Below, one piece after another: positions 1-10,252 of a DNA stretch of 64,000 nt. The first letter of the stretch is position 1; each line of letters begins with the position of its first letter. Under the pieces are notes generated by a model. The model had not been told where the DNA came from. It saw only the letters and a program-made list of their open reading frames with translations, and did not search any database. Location of the stretch: the NCBI GenBank assembly GCA_003116875.1, contig BCKT01000016.1, positions 508,051 through 572,050 of the forward strand, written 5' to 3'. The position numbers were made by a program, and so were the translations under genes. Source of the stretch: Takashimella koratensis. Taxonomy: Eukaryota > Basidiomycota > Tremellomycetes > Trichosporonales > Tetragoniomycetaceae.

Positions 1-2757
1 GCTGGAGGATCGCGAGCGCATGTATATGGGCAATTGATCGTGGTTCCACAAGCGACGGGAGGGTAGACGACGGTATGGCCGCAGTGGCAAATGAGCTGTG
101 TTTTGACGTCAGCAACCAATTCAAGACCTTCACATCCCTATTGAAGACTGAACCAAACTCACCTCATCGTACGACGCCTGGAGACACTTGCCGCAGAGAC
201 CCTTGTGGTCTGGTTTGGGACACGAGTGCAGACCGCAGCTGAGCATCTTCCCACATACGAGCGGACAGGTATGTAGATCGTCGTCTCCATCAAGGAGTTC
301 ATGCGCCGCTTTGCCCTTGTTCTTCCCTTTGGCGCGATACGACAGAGGACAGCAAACTCTCCCACATTCGTGCCTCCCGCAATTACGCAACGCCTTGCAC
401 ACTCGTTCACAGAGGACTTCACCAACGCCTTCTGCCGCCGCATTGCTTCCTGCAGCCGCAGCGGCGGCAGCGGCGCGCTCCACTTCTTCGCAAGGGAGAA
501 CGACCATGCTCTCGCCGCATCGACAAGGACGGACGACTTCCTCCGTGCACGTTGGACACGGGCCCTCGTGGCAGGTCCGTGGGCACTCGTGGCCGCACGC
601 TCGCAGCTTCGTGCACGGTTGCTTGCAAGTCGGAACGCGGTCGGTACAGGTCTTCCGTTGTGGGTAGCCCGGGAGGAGAGTCAGAGGGGTCGAGCCGCAA
701 GGACAGTGGGTTATCTGGTCGGGAGAGGTAGGGCAGTGTTGTGGGTGAATCGGGTGCGGGTGACATTTCTGGGAGAGGTCAGCAACCGAATCAAGAGCAC
801 AAGTCTTGGCTACCGCCCATCACTCACCTCTTTACACGAATGCACCGCACAGTCGTACAACCTCCCACAAGGCCGATCGCACTTGAACCTCCCTTGCCAC
901 CTTTCTGCTCCATTCTCACTCAGACAAATCTTTTCGTCCTTGCTGCCCCATCCACAAGGTACGACCTTGTCCTCGTCTCCGCAATAACACCTGACGGTCT
1001 CTACCTCGTCGCAAGGCGGACAGGGTCCAAAATGACATGGGAGGGGACAGGCGTGGGCTCGGTTCCCGCAACCCAGGGGTTTCGCGCAGGGTTCGTCGCA
1101 GACGGTTCCGGAGGTAACGCGGGTAGCGGCGCACTTGACGGTGAGAGCGGTGTGGTGGCTGGGACAAGGAACGACGAGGGCGACTTGGCACGGAGGGCAA
1201 GGACCTGGGTGACAGTGGCTGCGAAAAAACGCATGTCAGTTGAGGTCAAGGCGAGAATCGATGGCAATGTTTAGACACTTACAGAGGACAGGCGTGTTCG
1301 CAATTGGCTCTTGGTCGGGCACATGCATCGTTGCACGAATGAGGCATCCCCGACGTCTGCCCACTACCTCCTGCATTCCCACTCCCACTCTGTCCGCTCC
1401 CACCTCCACTGCCCGGGTTCCCGAGCCTGCCGCAGAAACACCTATACCCTCCGACCTTGTCCTCCCTCTTCTTCTGACACCCTGGACACCTCCACGTCGG
1501 CACCTGTCCGACCTGGTCGTTTGCCGCCGCGCGCTCCGCGTCCTCGTGCAAGCTCCGATTGGCCCAGTCGCGGATACACCGACTGTGGAAGGGGGTGTAA
1601 CAAGCGCTGTAATACGAAGTCGACAGCGCCGCCAACTCGGCGTCGGACAAGCTCGTAGGTCCCGAAGTAAGGATAGGGGGTTGGAAGGGCCGTGAAGGAG
1701 GGAGGCATGACCAAATTTGTTGGGAAGGGAGAATCGGGTTGAAGCAGATCGGACACTCGAGGAAAGGTTTACGACTGAGACCACGGGTGAGGCGAGAGTT
1801 GAGGTCGTCTGCTTCTTTCTCGCGCTCGGCTCGGGCGTGGCCAGCTCGGTATTCGCTTAACTGGTCGACGACGCCGTTGGTCGCTTTACGAGGAGCGGCC
1901 GGGGTCGCGTCTGTCAGGCGGGTCTGCTTGTCGAATGCAGCGCGGCGGGAAGAGACGGCTTTGACTGGGGTCGGAGGTGCAGGTGCCGAGGTCGGTTGGT
2001 CATCGCTGCCGTTCTGGTCGTTCTCGCCGTGTCGACCACCCTTGCCTCTAGGCTTCTTCTGTCGCCCGTTGCGCCTATTCCCTTGTCCCTGGCCACCCTC
2101 CCCCTCCCCCTCGGTACCTGTGACCGCCCCCGATGCAGTGCCCGATGCAGTTCCCGAGGCCGGCCCCTCCGCTCGTCCCGGTGTAAACGCAGGGCTACTC
2201 GGATCGAGCTTCTTCAAGCCCATACTCGTTTCTAACCCCTCATCGACGTGCCCGACCCCGTTGGCGAGGTTCTCCGCCATGTTCTCGGCGTGTCCAACGG
2301 CGGCGCGGTGTTGTCGGGCGTTGCGCTGGTCTCGAGACCGCTGGCCACCCTTGCTACGTTGCGCTCCAGTTTTCTCGACGCTTCCGCTGCGGTGGTGGGT
2401 TGTGCCGTCTTCGAATCGGCGCAAGGACGGGGTTTGTAAGCTGCGACGGCGAGATCGCGACGGTTGTGGTTGGGAGCGGTTGTCGATTTCCTCGATAACG
2501 ACGACGTCAGAGCCCTGCTGGTTTAGAGAGGCGAGGTAGGCACCGTCCCCCGGCTGCGGGCGGGAGGTCCCATGATGGTTGTGTCCGCGCCCGCGCCGTG
2601 CTGTCGACGACCCGGACCCGCCTTGGCGGTTGCTGGGTTGGGACTGAGAAGGCTGCGAGGCGAGGTATGCTCCGTCTCCGGGCTGAGGTGTGGACTTGGA
2701 GGTAGACGGTAGCGGTGCGGTGGTTGTTGTTATCGAGGTGGAAGCTGAATCAGCCAT
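1..2757 (-). CDS. FAP1: NFX1/FAP1-type RING and NF-X1 zinc-finger protein (3' part outside window)
   Basis: Exons read 1283-2757, 828-1218, 163-768 and up to 95, joined in frame with GTGAGT/GTAAGT donors; the gene continues past the left edge. The first ~330 residues are disordered (Ser/Thr/Gln/basic) and carry two copies of the motif QPGDGAYLAS. A RING/PHD-like Cys-rich finger follows at about residues 330-425 (begins FLECPICF, then SRCIRDWAN and CPGCQ). Then come repeated NF-X1 fingers with the family pattern C-x3-C-H-x-G-x-C-x2-C, for example CHPGPCPPC, CHEGPCPTC and CGLHSCP. In other fungi and animals this family acts as a DNA-binding regulator with E3-ligase-like features; yeast FAP1 binds FKBP12, which is family knowledge and not visible here. 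The start ATG was chosen because upstream in-frame sequence is low-complexity leader. An Ala run and acidic patches lie between fingers. Family assignment is very secure. Confidence 0.93.
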
Positions 2758-3948
2758 GAGGGAGGGAGGGGAATGGAGGATCGAGAGCCGGTGGCGGGTG
2801 GCAAGTGCGAGGTGAGGTGAGGTGAGGAAGGAGGGAAGGGAGGTGGAAGGGGGATTTGGAGCCGGGAGAAGCGGCGGTGTGGACAGTGAGGAGGATGAGG
2901 ATGAGATATGGGTGATGGATGGGGTATGAAAGAGGAGAGGTTGAGATGGTCGAGGAGTGGTCGATGGTCGATGGTGGATGGTTAAGATTTGGAGGATGGA
3001 GAAGGGGTCAAAGTTGAAGATATCGAGTGAGAGCGGGGGAAAGCCACGTGGCTTCGGAGCCGAAGTCTCTAGAACAACTCGGATGACGGGGGTCGTGTGC
3101 GGATTGCTACAATCAGTCCCACCAGGGTCTAGAGGGGTAGAAGGGGTAGAAGGGGTTGACATTTCTTCTGTTGTTTTAGGACTGGTCAGCTCCTCGGACC
3201 CAATCTCACTCGTATCGAGGTAGCACGAGGCCCTTCGACAGAGAGTGGGAAGGCCGGTGACTGAGTCGAGTCTGTAGGTATCGTTGGAGACGGGGTTTGA
3301 ACGCTGTCCAATCTGCCTCCGAGTCCGTCTCGACCGAGCTATGTATCCCTTTCTCTCTTGTCTCTTGTCTCCTTCACATCCCTTCCTCACACCCATCTGC
3401 TCCCGATCTCACTGTGCACCACTCTTGTCGCGTTGGATGGGCTCGAGTCCAAGTTGCATTGGCTCACCTAGTGTGTATGTGTATGTGTGTGACCGGCGAG
3501 TATCCCGGGGAATAAGCATATCCACAAAGGATCCGCCGGTTTTGCCGAACCTGCCTTCCCTTCCCCCCACCACACTGCACCGGACCATGGCCACCTACCA
3601 AGTTGTTCCCACTCCCACTTTTGATACGGCAGAAAGTCTCATGCATGCAGATAACGACGTACGCACGTTCGTGTGCTCTGACAGGAGAAGGGAGGCAAGA
3701 TCTGCGCTTGGTCAGAAAGTGCTAGAAGAGTGCTTACGAGGTGCACAAAACCTGACGTGCGTCTTTGGTGTTGTTACTGTACATTTCTACATTTACCTTC
3801 TTCCCCCCACTCTTGACCTCCACTTGCTACTTTCGAGCCAAGACCCAACTCCACTACGTAGATCAATTGCAAGCTCAGACTTTGATCTCCCATCGCACCT
3901 CGTCACCACCGCATCCACCACCACAACAACCACCACAGACACGCAACC
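2758..3948. promoter_or_regulatory. Divergent intergenic region between FAP1-like and GIG1-like genes
   Basis: About 1.2 kb separates the two start codons. The left half is purine-rich on the plus strand (GGAGG/GGTGAGG runs), as expected for a pyrimidine-rich leader of the minus-strand gene. The right half holds CCACC/ACAAC-rich leader sequence of the plus-strand gene. ORFs crossing it are low-complexity and show no family features. I see no RNA gene. Confidence 0.5.
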
Positions 3949-6067
3949 ATGCAGCAGTACCAGGTCGTATACAACAACGATACCCGGTACCCGGGTCCAT
4001 CGGCGCATCCACCCCCACCAGAGGTCACAGGTCTCCCAACTCAGGCTGATATGGACGCGTTCCCCCGTTTGTTTACATGGGGCGAGCTCAAGGCGATCAT
4101 CCGTGAGTAAGAACGACAGTGGCCAATGTCTCAGATGGCCCCACTATCCCCTCTTCCAAGTCATGACGCCTGTCTTCATCGCCGCCATCCTTCCCCTCCC
4201 CCCCCCCCCCCCTCCCCCCCTTTCGCCTCTCTATCCAGCTCCTACTCTCCTCGCGCCAGCAATATGGATTGCAGTTCTTCACAATCATGATCATCTGGCT
4301 AAGTCATCTCAGAATCTGGTGACCTGGAGCTTCTCATGCGCAACAAGGCTCTCCAAGCACGCTACGACAACTGGATGAAAGGCATCAAAGCGCGCTACGG
4401 CTCTACCGAAAACTACCTCACTGGTGTTCGCCTCCCGTGGACACGTTCCGTCCCTGCCCCAGCTGGTCCAGCTTCCTCTGACCCCGCCCTCCCCGCCGAG
4501 CCAACCTACGACCAGCGAACGGCGCTGGACCACCCCGAGATCGACTTGACGCCGGCTACAAACCCCGACAACCACGCTGAGCCATCTTCCGGCGCGTCAT
4601 CGCTCACTGGCCGCTTGCAAGCCGCTGCTCTCGGGACACCGGGGTCTATCAACGCCGCTTCCCACCTCGCTACGGCCTCGACTACCCCTGGTCGCGGTGC
4701 ACCTGGCGCCGCTGGTGGGTCTGGTGCGTCTACCCCTTCGTCCGCCGGCTTCGTGAGCCTCGCGACCATGGGCGCACGTCTCAACCGCGCCCTCAAGGCG
4801 CACTCGAAACGCACCGACGAGCTCGCCCGCGGCTCTGGCGCGGATCAACCGGACGGCGAGGATGATGGAGAGGGCGAAGGCGAGGACGAAGCGGCTGTGT
4901 ACCTGCGGGTAAGCGAGGGTGAGACGACATTGGACCCGGAAAAGTACGCGGTCTTGCCGAACGACTGGCCTTACTGTGTCCCCTACGGCGCTAGGCACTT
5001 TTGCGTGTGGTCAAGGATCCCCATCGCGCACCCGGCACTGGTCAACTACGACCCGGAGGCATGGGCGAGAGTTGAGCAAGAAGGTCTGGGCGGATTTACT
5101 GGTGTCACGCCGTTCAACCGTTCTGCTCCGCCGACCCCAACCAGTCCGACCGGGCCCGGTGCGAACGGCGTGGTCACGCCTATCGATACGAGCAACCGCA
5201 CGCCTCCGACTCCTACGTCTCCAGGCAAGTCTGCAACCTCAATTGACCAACCTGGGCTCTGGAATCTTTCCGTGTCTCCCTTGTCTCCGCCGGCCACACC
5301 TCCTCTGACAAATGTACTAGAACACCAAGGGCGAGGAAAGAGCGTGGTAGTGGATTCCCCATCGGAATGGTACGGAATCGATGTGGCGCACTCGGGAAGC
5401 GAGATGAGGAGGTGGGCAGGGGTCAACTACGAGTGCAGGGGAGGTCATGAGGTCGGACGGATGGTGCGCATGCTCTGGGACGAGCGAGGATGGGAGTGTA
5501 TCTGGGTGAGTTCTCCCTTCCTCCCTTCACCCCCTCACTTCTCACCCGGCACCCGGCCCCTTCACCAAGGTGTATGGCGAGGAAACACAAATGTCCAATT
5601 TTAGACGATGGAGGGAGGAAGACGATAGGATGAAGAAGCCTCTCGTGTCTTTTCCATCGACCCCTCTTCCCTTGTCCGCATCCCCAGCCCCCCCACGCGC
5701 CCCGCCCCTCCCCCTGGGCCGTCCCTGGTGCCCTTCAGTCTCTGTGAAAGACAACATTGCTGACCAGTCTTTTCTTCTCTCCCCCCTTCCTTTACCTCGT
5801 GTTCTTTGCCTCTCTCAGTTTGTCAATCCTCCTCGCCTCCAATCAATCCCCGGTTTCTCCCACTTCCACGTGTTTGCACGGCGGAAGACACCGGAAGAGA
5901 TTGATGCTGCGGAGAGTAGTGTGGGAAATGAAGTGGAAGCGAATTACGAAAGGAGGGTGCGAGGAGATGACGGGGAGAGGGAAAGAGGAGAGAAGAGCGA
6001 CGTGGCGGGTTGTGAGCGTGTTTCACGAAGGACACGGGTTGCTGTTGATCAACCGGTCAGGGGTTGA
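3949..6067 (+). CDS. GIG1-like DUF3605 protein (N-acetylglucosamine-induced protein family)
   Basis: Exons are 3949-4102, 4313-5505 and 5819-6067, giving 531 residues in frame. DUF3605 signatures appear in three places: the N-terminal FTWGELK segment, the central block LPNDWPYCVPYGARHF followed by CVWSRIPI, and the C-terminal block IPGFSHFHVFARR. The last two exons join as WECIW+FVNPPRLQSIPG, which matches the usual end of the domain. Candida Gig1 is induced by N-acetylglucosamine; its biochemical role is not settled. This protein is more than twice the length of a bare DUF3605 protein. The extra sequence is Pro/Ser/Thr-rich disordered insertions at about residues 90-270 and after the central block. 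The last ~50 residues are charged and poorly conserved-looking. An alternative upstream ATG at 3588 soon meets stop codons and is not favoured. Confidence 0.85.
4199..4219. repeat. Poly-C run inside GIG1-like intron 1
   Basis: A run of C broken by one T lies inside the first intron upstream of its acceptor. It is probably a polypyrimidine feature and length-variable. Confidence 0.6.
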
Positions 6068-6120
6068 TCAACCAAATCAGATCTGATCGTGGCGCTCGCG
6101 AGATCGAGACAGTCGTCTTC

Positions 6121-6128
6121 TTATATAC
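6121..6128 (+). promoter_or_regulatory. TATA-like element of the small membrane protein gene
   Basis: TTATATAC lies about 60 nt upstream of the ATG at 6185 and is followed by a CT-rich leader ending ACAACG before the ATG. The same TATATAC core is seen before the bZIP, DAL5-like and first sugar-transporter genes. Confidence 0.4.
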
Positions 6129-6184
6129 TTTGCAGCATAGAATGCAATCAGTTTCCCTCTCACCTACACCCCAATCATACAACG

Positions 6185-6922
6185 ATGTCCACCGAAACAT
6201 CCATCATCCCGGTCACCAAGGTTTCGTACAACGAGCTTCCGAAAGTTAAGAGGAAGAAAGTAAAACGAATACTTGGACCCGTGAAGAGCGATGCCTTCTA
6301 GCAGGCCCTGTATGATGAGCTGAGTGGAGTGGGTTTAAACAGATCTTCAATATCGTCCTTCCCAATCTGACTGGAGTTGACAGGGAGATTTGACTCGAGT
6401 CTCCATAGCGCTGAGGGAGCTCGACATCGCCCCAGGGCCCCAGCGCTATGAACAACCTGACGCGGTCAGACCTAATGCAGGTAATGAGACCAAGCGCGAC
6501 GATGGGTCGGCGGAGACTCATAAAGACCTGGAGCGCATGGGAAGTGAGTCAAGCTGTTCCACCTCTGCCCCAAGTCCAATCTCCTCGTCTGGGTCCCCCT
6601 AAAGAAAGCTAAATGGAAATGGCGCAGGGCGGACCATGGTCTTCGTCGGGGTAAAACTCCTGATCTTTGTGGGCTTGGCCGCCTTGATGGTGGTGGTCTA
6701 TCTGCAGACAGTTGGGTCAATGCTCGAGAAATGCGGGTGAGCATCGAAAGAAACTCTTCTCCACCGTTTCTCAACCGTTTAATTATTATGAAAATTAGCT
6801 TGGCGATCGTTGCCGCTATCGCTCTCAACAGCGCCGCCAACACCCTTCTTGCGGTCCAGGACGACCCCAAGGCTCACCGAGCGGCAAGGACGGGTTTCAG
6901 AACCGACATCGCATGGAAGTAG
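6185..6922 (+). CDS. Small single-pass membrane protein, four exons, family unknown
   Basis: No single reading frame shows this gene. Splicing 6185-6259 (or -6280), 6384-6543, 6628-6736 and 6832-6922 gives a continuous frame of about 144-151 residues. The donors GTGAGT at 6544 and GTGAGC at 6737 and all acceptors are canonical. The N-terminus is short and basic (LPKVKRKK), then a polar region with a conserved-looking RVSIALRELDIAPGPQRY, then one transmembrane helix (VFVGVKLLIFVGLAALMVVV), then a ~40-residue tail ending TDIAWK. The first donor is uncertain: GTAAAA at 6260 and GTGAAG at 6281 are both in phase. The basic N-terminal segment before the helix suggests an N-in orientation (inference). 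I do not recognise a family. It lies between GIG1-like (plus) and RPC31 (minus, convergent). Confidence 0.6.
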
Positions 6923-7115
6923 TCTACCAGTCACCTTTATCTCTCAGCTCGTGGTCCGCGTGTGTTTCCCGTGGCTCATCGTCTCCTGGTCGATTGTAGA
7001 ACAGGTGGAAATTGTTCCATAGAGTTTGTTCTTATCGTCGGTTTCTGGTTCTTTCTCATCTTCACAAAAAGGTCATACATGATGGTGGGGAGAAACACTA
7101 GTCGTTGCCAGGACG

Positions 7116-8426
7116 CTAGTCATCGTTGAAAGCCCCACCCTCCTCTGCGAGTTGAGTCAGCTAAAATCACATGCAAAAGATTTGGATTGCAAAGAAAGTA
7201 TCGTGACTGAACTCACCGTTCTCATCCTGTGGCTCCTCGTCATCATCACCCTCACCATTGTCAAAGTAGTTGGCATCGTAATCTTGATGATCATCCGAGT
7301 CTTCTTCAAAGTCAAAGTCATCGTTCTCGTCGTCTGATCCGCCAGGAGATCCGGACTGGGTAGCGTTAACCTTGGTCAGCTAAAAGCCAGCCAGTAAAAA
7401 GAATGGAGCACTCACCTTTTCCCGCTCCGGCTCGTCATCCCCATCCTCGTCATCGTCCTCCCCGCGTGGCCGTTTCGCTCCTTTGCGGTATTAGAGTTAG
7501 CAGAACTCTCAAACACTCTCAGAGCAATGTTGAAGGGGTATGAAGTTGCAAGTGAGATTGAAACCTCAGCTAACCCCGGAGGAGAGAAGAGCTCCCGTTT
7601 CCCAATACAAAGAGAAGACAAGCAGATGACTCACTTGTTGCGCGTGCTCGACCCGCTCTTCCTCCCGCACCAGCATCACCCGACTCAAAATACGCCTCCC
7701 ACAGCGACGGCGGAAACATGCTCTTGTCAAGGTGTAACAAATTTTGATCAAGCTGTGATGGCCCGGCAGCAGCGGGTTTCGATGCGTATCGATCCGAGTA
7801 TGACTCGATCTCTGACAGCGAAATCGTAGGTCAAGGTCAGGTTGAGAGGGTCCAGAGTCGAGGAGTTTTGTCAGCGTCATGCGTGAGGTCGGTGGAAATG
7901 ATGAATCAACATCTGGGGAGGCTGGACTCACGAACGGTGACCACCTTGCGCTCGCCTGCCAGCCTCCAAGGTGCGCCTGTCCGCCGGTCCGATGCATCTT
8001 TGGGACCATCTGTGAGGTCGCGATTGAGTGCGAGCATGTGCGGGACGACGCGGTCTTCAAACTTGGATGGACCAGGGAGATAGGCCACGAGGGACTCGTC
8101 GAGAGGCTAGGAGGTGAAGAAAAAAGGTTGACGAAATTGTCAGCCACTTGACCTGCACTGCACGACATGACTCAGTCTATATGGACCTCTAGAGCCGACT
8201 GTAGAGAGCGTCCTCCCTCTCGGACAAGGTCCCCTACGAGCCAACTTACCGGGTAGAGCATACCACTCCCTTTGGTCGGCCTCATAAAGCTCTGCAAGAT
8301 ATCCCTGCCTTCCTCCTTTGACAACCCTCCGAACGCTGCGTTGAATGCGTCCCGTCCGGGCCCACCACCGGGCCCTCCGGATCCCCCTGCCCCACCTCGA
8401 CCTCTGCCGCGTCCTCTGCCCGACAT
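7116..8426 (-). CDS. RPC31: RNA polymerase III subunit C31 (RPC7 family)
   Basis: Six exons (8250-8426, 7932-8106, 7635-7811, 7416-7480, 7217-7355, 7116-7144) join in perfect phase to 253 residues. The N-terminus is the Gly/Arg start MSGRGRGRGRGG. The middle carries the family's helix block, including the motif FPPSLWEAYF, and the last third is the hallmark acidic tail (runs of Asp/Glu such as EDDDEDGDDE and DDFDFEEDSDD) ending AFNDD. In yeast Rpc31 is part of the C82/C34/C31 subcomplex that helps Pol III initiate transcription; the acidic tail is a family feature. The start is fixed by the Gly/Arg motif. Introns are 56-145 nt with CTGAC branch sites. The divergent promoter (8427-8621) is shared with the unknown gene at 8622. 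A degraded copy of this gene's 5' end lies at 9972-10041. Confidence 0.9.
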
Positions 8427-8621
8427 GTTGAGCTGGTTGTGGTCTGAGTGATAGGGTTATGGATGTTGAGGATGGAGGATGGAGGTGGAGGATGCAACTT
8501 GGGCTGACCACAAGACAATGGGAAATTTGTCAACTAAGACGGTGGGGACTGTTTCTAGCAATGTCCCCGGCTATGATCCATCCATCCAGGCAATCCCCAC
8601 CATCCACCATTCACATCCACC
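8427..8621. promoter_or_regulatory. Short bidirectional promoter between RPC31 and unknown gene A
   Basis: The 195 bp between two divergent start codons contain a GATGGAGGATGGAGG purine-rich stretch and a CATCC/CACC-rich leader. The equivalent interval in the duplicated copy (10042-10252) is 211 bp. Confidence 0.5.
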
Positions 8622-9615
8622 ATGACCTCGTTCGAAGACCGGCAGCCTATTGGGTTTGATACCTCAACAGTCTTGTCCAATGGCGTCTGCAAATGGTATG
8701 CTCCGTCTCGAGAATGGTGGGGGTGGGGCAAACCGCGAGCCCACGGAATCTACTTCACCGAGCTCAACTGGCCATGCGAAGCAAGGCAACACAAAGTAAG
8801 CGAGTTGAGTTTGTTATTCGCAACCAGCAACCAAATCCCTCTTTACGACGAGATAGCCTTGATTGTCTTCATCCATTCGAATGTCTGCAACTCTAACTCA
8901 CAGTCCAACAGATGACTCGGCTGCAGTTGATTCGAGCGGACCGATTGGCCGGCAAGTATATGGACAAAATCTACTCGATTCATTCGGCTCTTCAGCGTGC
9001 TCCCGGAGGCATTAGAGGTCAGACCATATGTGATCCTGTCGATGTTGCATTCTTCTCCAAGGCGCACAAGATTGTGAGTGGCGAGGTTGCGAGGCATGAG
9101 ATCTGAGGATATACTTCAGCAGGAGCTATTCTGGTCTTGACATGGTCCGCGATCTGACTCCAACAGGGTATTGAACAAATCAGTGAGCGTCTCCTTGTAG
9201 TCGAAGGCGCTTCCCGCTCATTGTGATTTGACGAAGACCACATTTTCATGTTGTGCCGATACCTCGAGGAGTTGGAGTTCGAAGGGCGTCCTCCAATCGG
9301 ATGGATCGAATCTCCTTTCTCCGCTGAAATTCTCGCAGACCCAGCCTCAACTCTGGAAGGTGAACATGCTTACCCGAGGGTCTGGGGTCATCTGCTACTA
9401 TCGGTCTTCGCATCGCTCAACTCGTTTTGGATCGCCATCAAGCTGCTTTCGTGTCCGCCCCTGAGATCGATCGTTGTTTCAGCGCTGTCATACGTGCTGG
9501 CCTCTATGAAGACGATTCGGAGATATGGGACCAGTGGGACATCACCAATGACGAAGAAGCGGATGATGTTGAGTCTGAAGACAACCTCACCCAGTCGAGA
9601 CAACCGGGAAATACT
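8622..9615 (+). CDS. Unknown protein, tandem copy A (carries an apparent frameshift)
   Basis: Exons 8622-8795, 8912-9073, 9167-9182 and 9237-9615 are supported by canonical splice sites and by the same layout in copy B at 10253. Exon 1 is rich in aromatic residues (KWYAPSREWWGWGKPRAHG, then TELNWPC). Exon 2 is helical and charged and contains CDPVDVAFFSKAHKI. The last exon starts with an EGRPPIGWIESP block and a VWG motif. Between about 9385 and 9400 the reading frame must shift by one base: the copy-B-like continuation (IGLRIAQLVLD, later AGLYEDDSEIWDQWD) is in another frame, so the exon as written gives an unrelated tail. That could be a real mutation or a sequencing error. After 9615 a GTGAGT suggests a further exon that I could not place. 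No known family recognised; no signal peptide or membrane helix seen. Confidence 0.5.
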
Positions 9616-9971
9616 GTGAGTCAAGCAAAGTCTAACTAGAAGTCTCCAGCTGAGCCGCCGACAGCCCAACAATCCTCACGCACACGATTCGTGATTGGCG
9701 ACCGCGTTAGGACCTGACGACGACATTTTGCTTTTCTGTCCGGGGTCTTGATCCATTGCACGAGTCACTCCTTGACCCTAGCCTTACGCTTGGATCCTAT
9801 GTCACGCCCAACGAACATCCCTTGACTCGTCTCTCATGTCGACTCAAACACGACCCCAACGCTGAACCACGACTCTTTAAACGACTTTGCAAATCAACGA
9901 GCCTTCCTCACCGTGCCCCAAGTTTCGCCGCTCTTCCTCGCTTCGTACCCTTACTGTACACAATGATGTAT
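9616..9971. other. Interval between copy A and the RPC31-like fragment
   Basis: Probably contains the 3' end of copy A and degraded sequence. Short ORFs only; nothing recognisable. Confidence 0.3.
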
Positions 9972-10041
9972 CGAGCCCTCCACCGGTTCCTCCCAACCCC
10001 CCTGCACCACCTCTGCCGCGTTCTCTGCCTCTGCCTGACAT
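9972..10041 (-). pseudogene. Truncated copy of the RPC31 5' coding end
   Basis: Read on the minus strand from an ATG at 10041, the sequence encodes MSGRGRERGRGGAGG followed by GGTGGG, nearly the same as the start of RPC31 (MSGRGRGRGRGGAGG then GGPGGG). Similarity fades after ~23 codons, and no RPC31 exon 2 follows. It sits directly upstream of copy B, just as real RPC31 sits upstream of copy A. It therefore looks like the edge of a segmental tandem duplication that carried part of RPC31, the bidirectional promoter and gene A. Confidence 0.72.
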
Positions 10042-10252
10042 GCTGTGTATATTGTAGTAATGAGAATGACGATGGGAATGGGGATCAGAATGGATGGAGG
10101 ATCACGTGAAATGTTATGTATTTGCTATACTTTTGCATTGCATCTGGGCCGAGGAACGTCTTATACTCAAGGTTCACTCGCCACTCGTCGTGTAGTGATC
10201 TGTCATCTATCATCCCTCTTGCCATCAACCCAGCCGCCTCTCTGCTCGTTCC

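Noticed and set aside
1739..2539. 266-codon plus-strand frame
   Set aside because: Antisense shadow of the FAP1-like exon.
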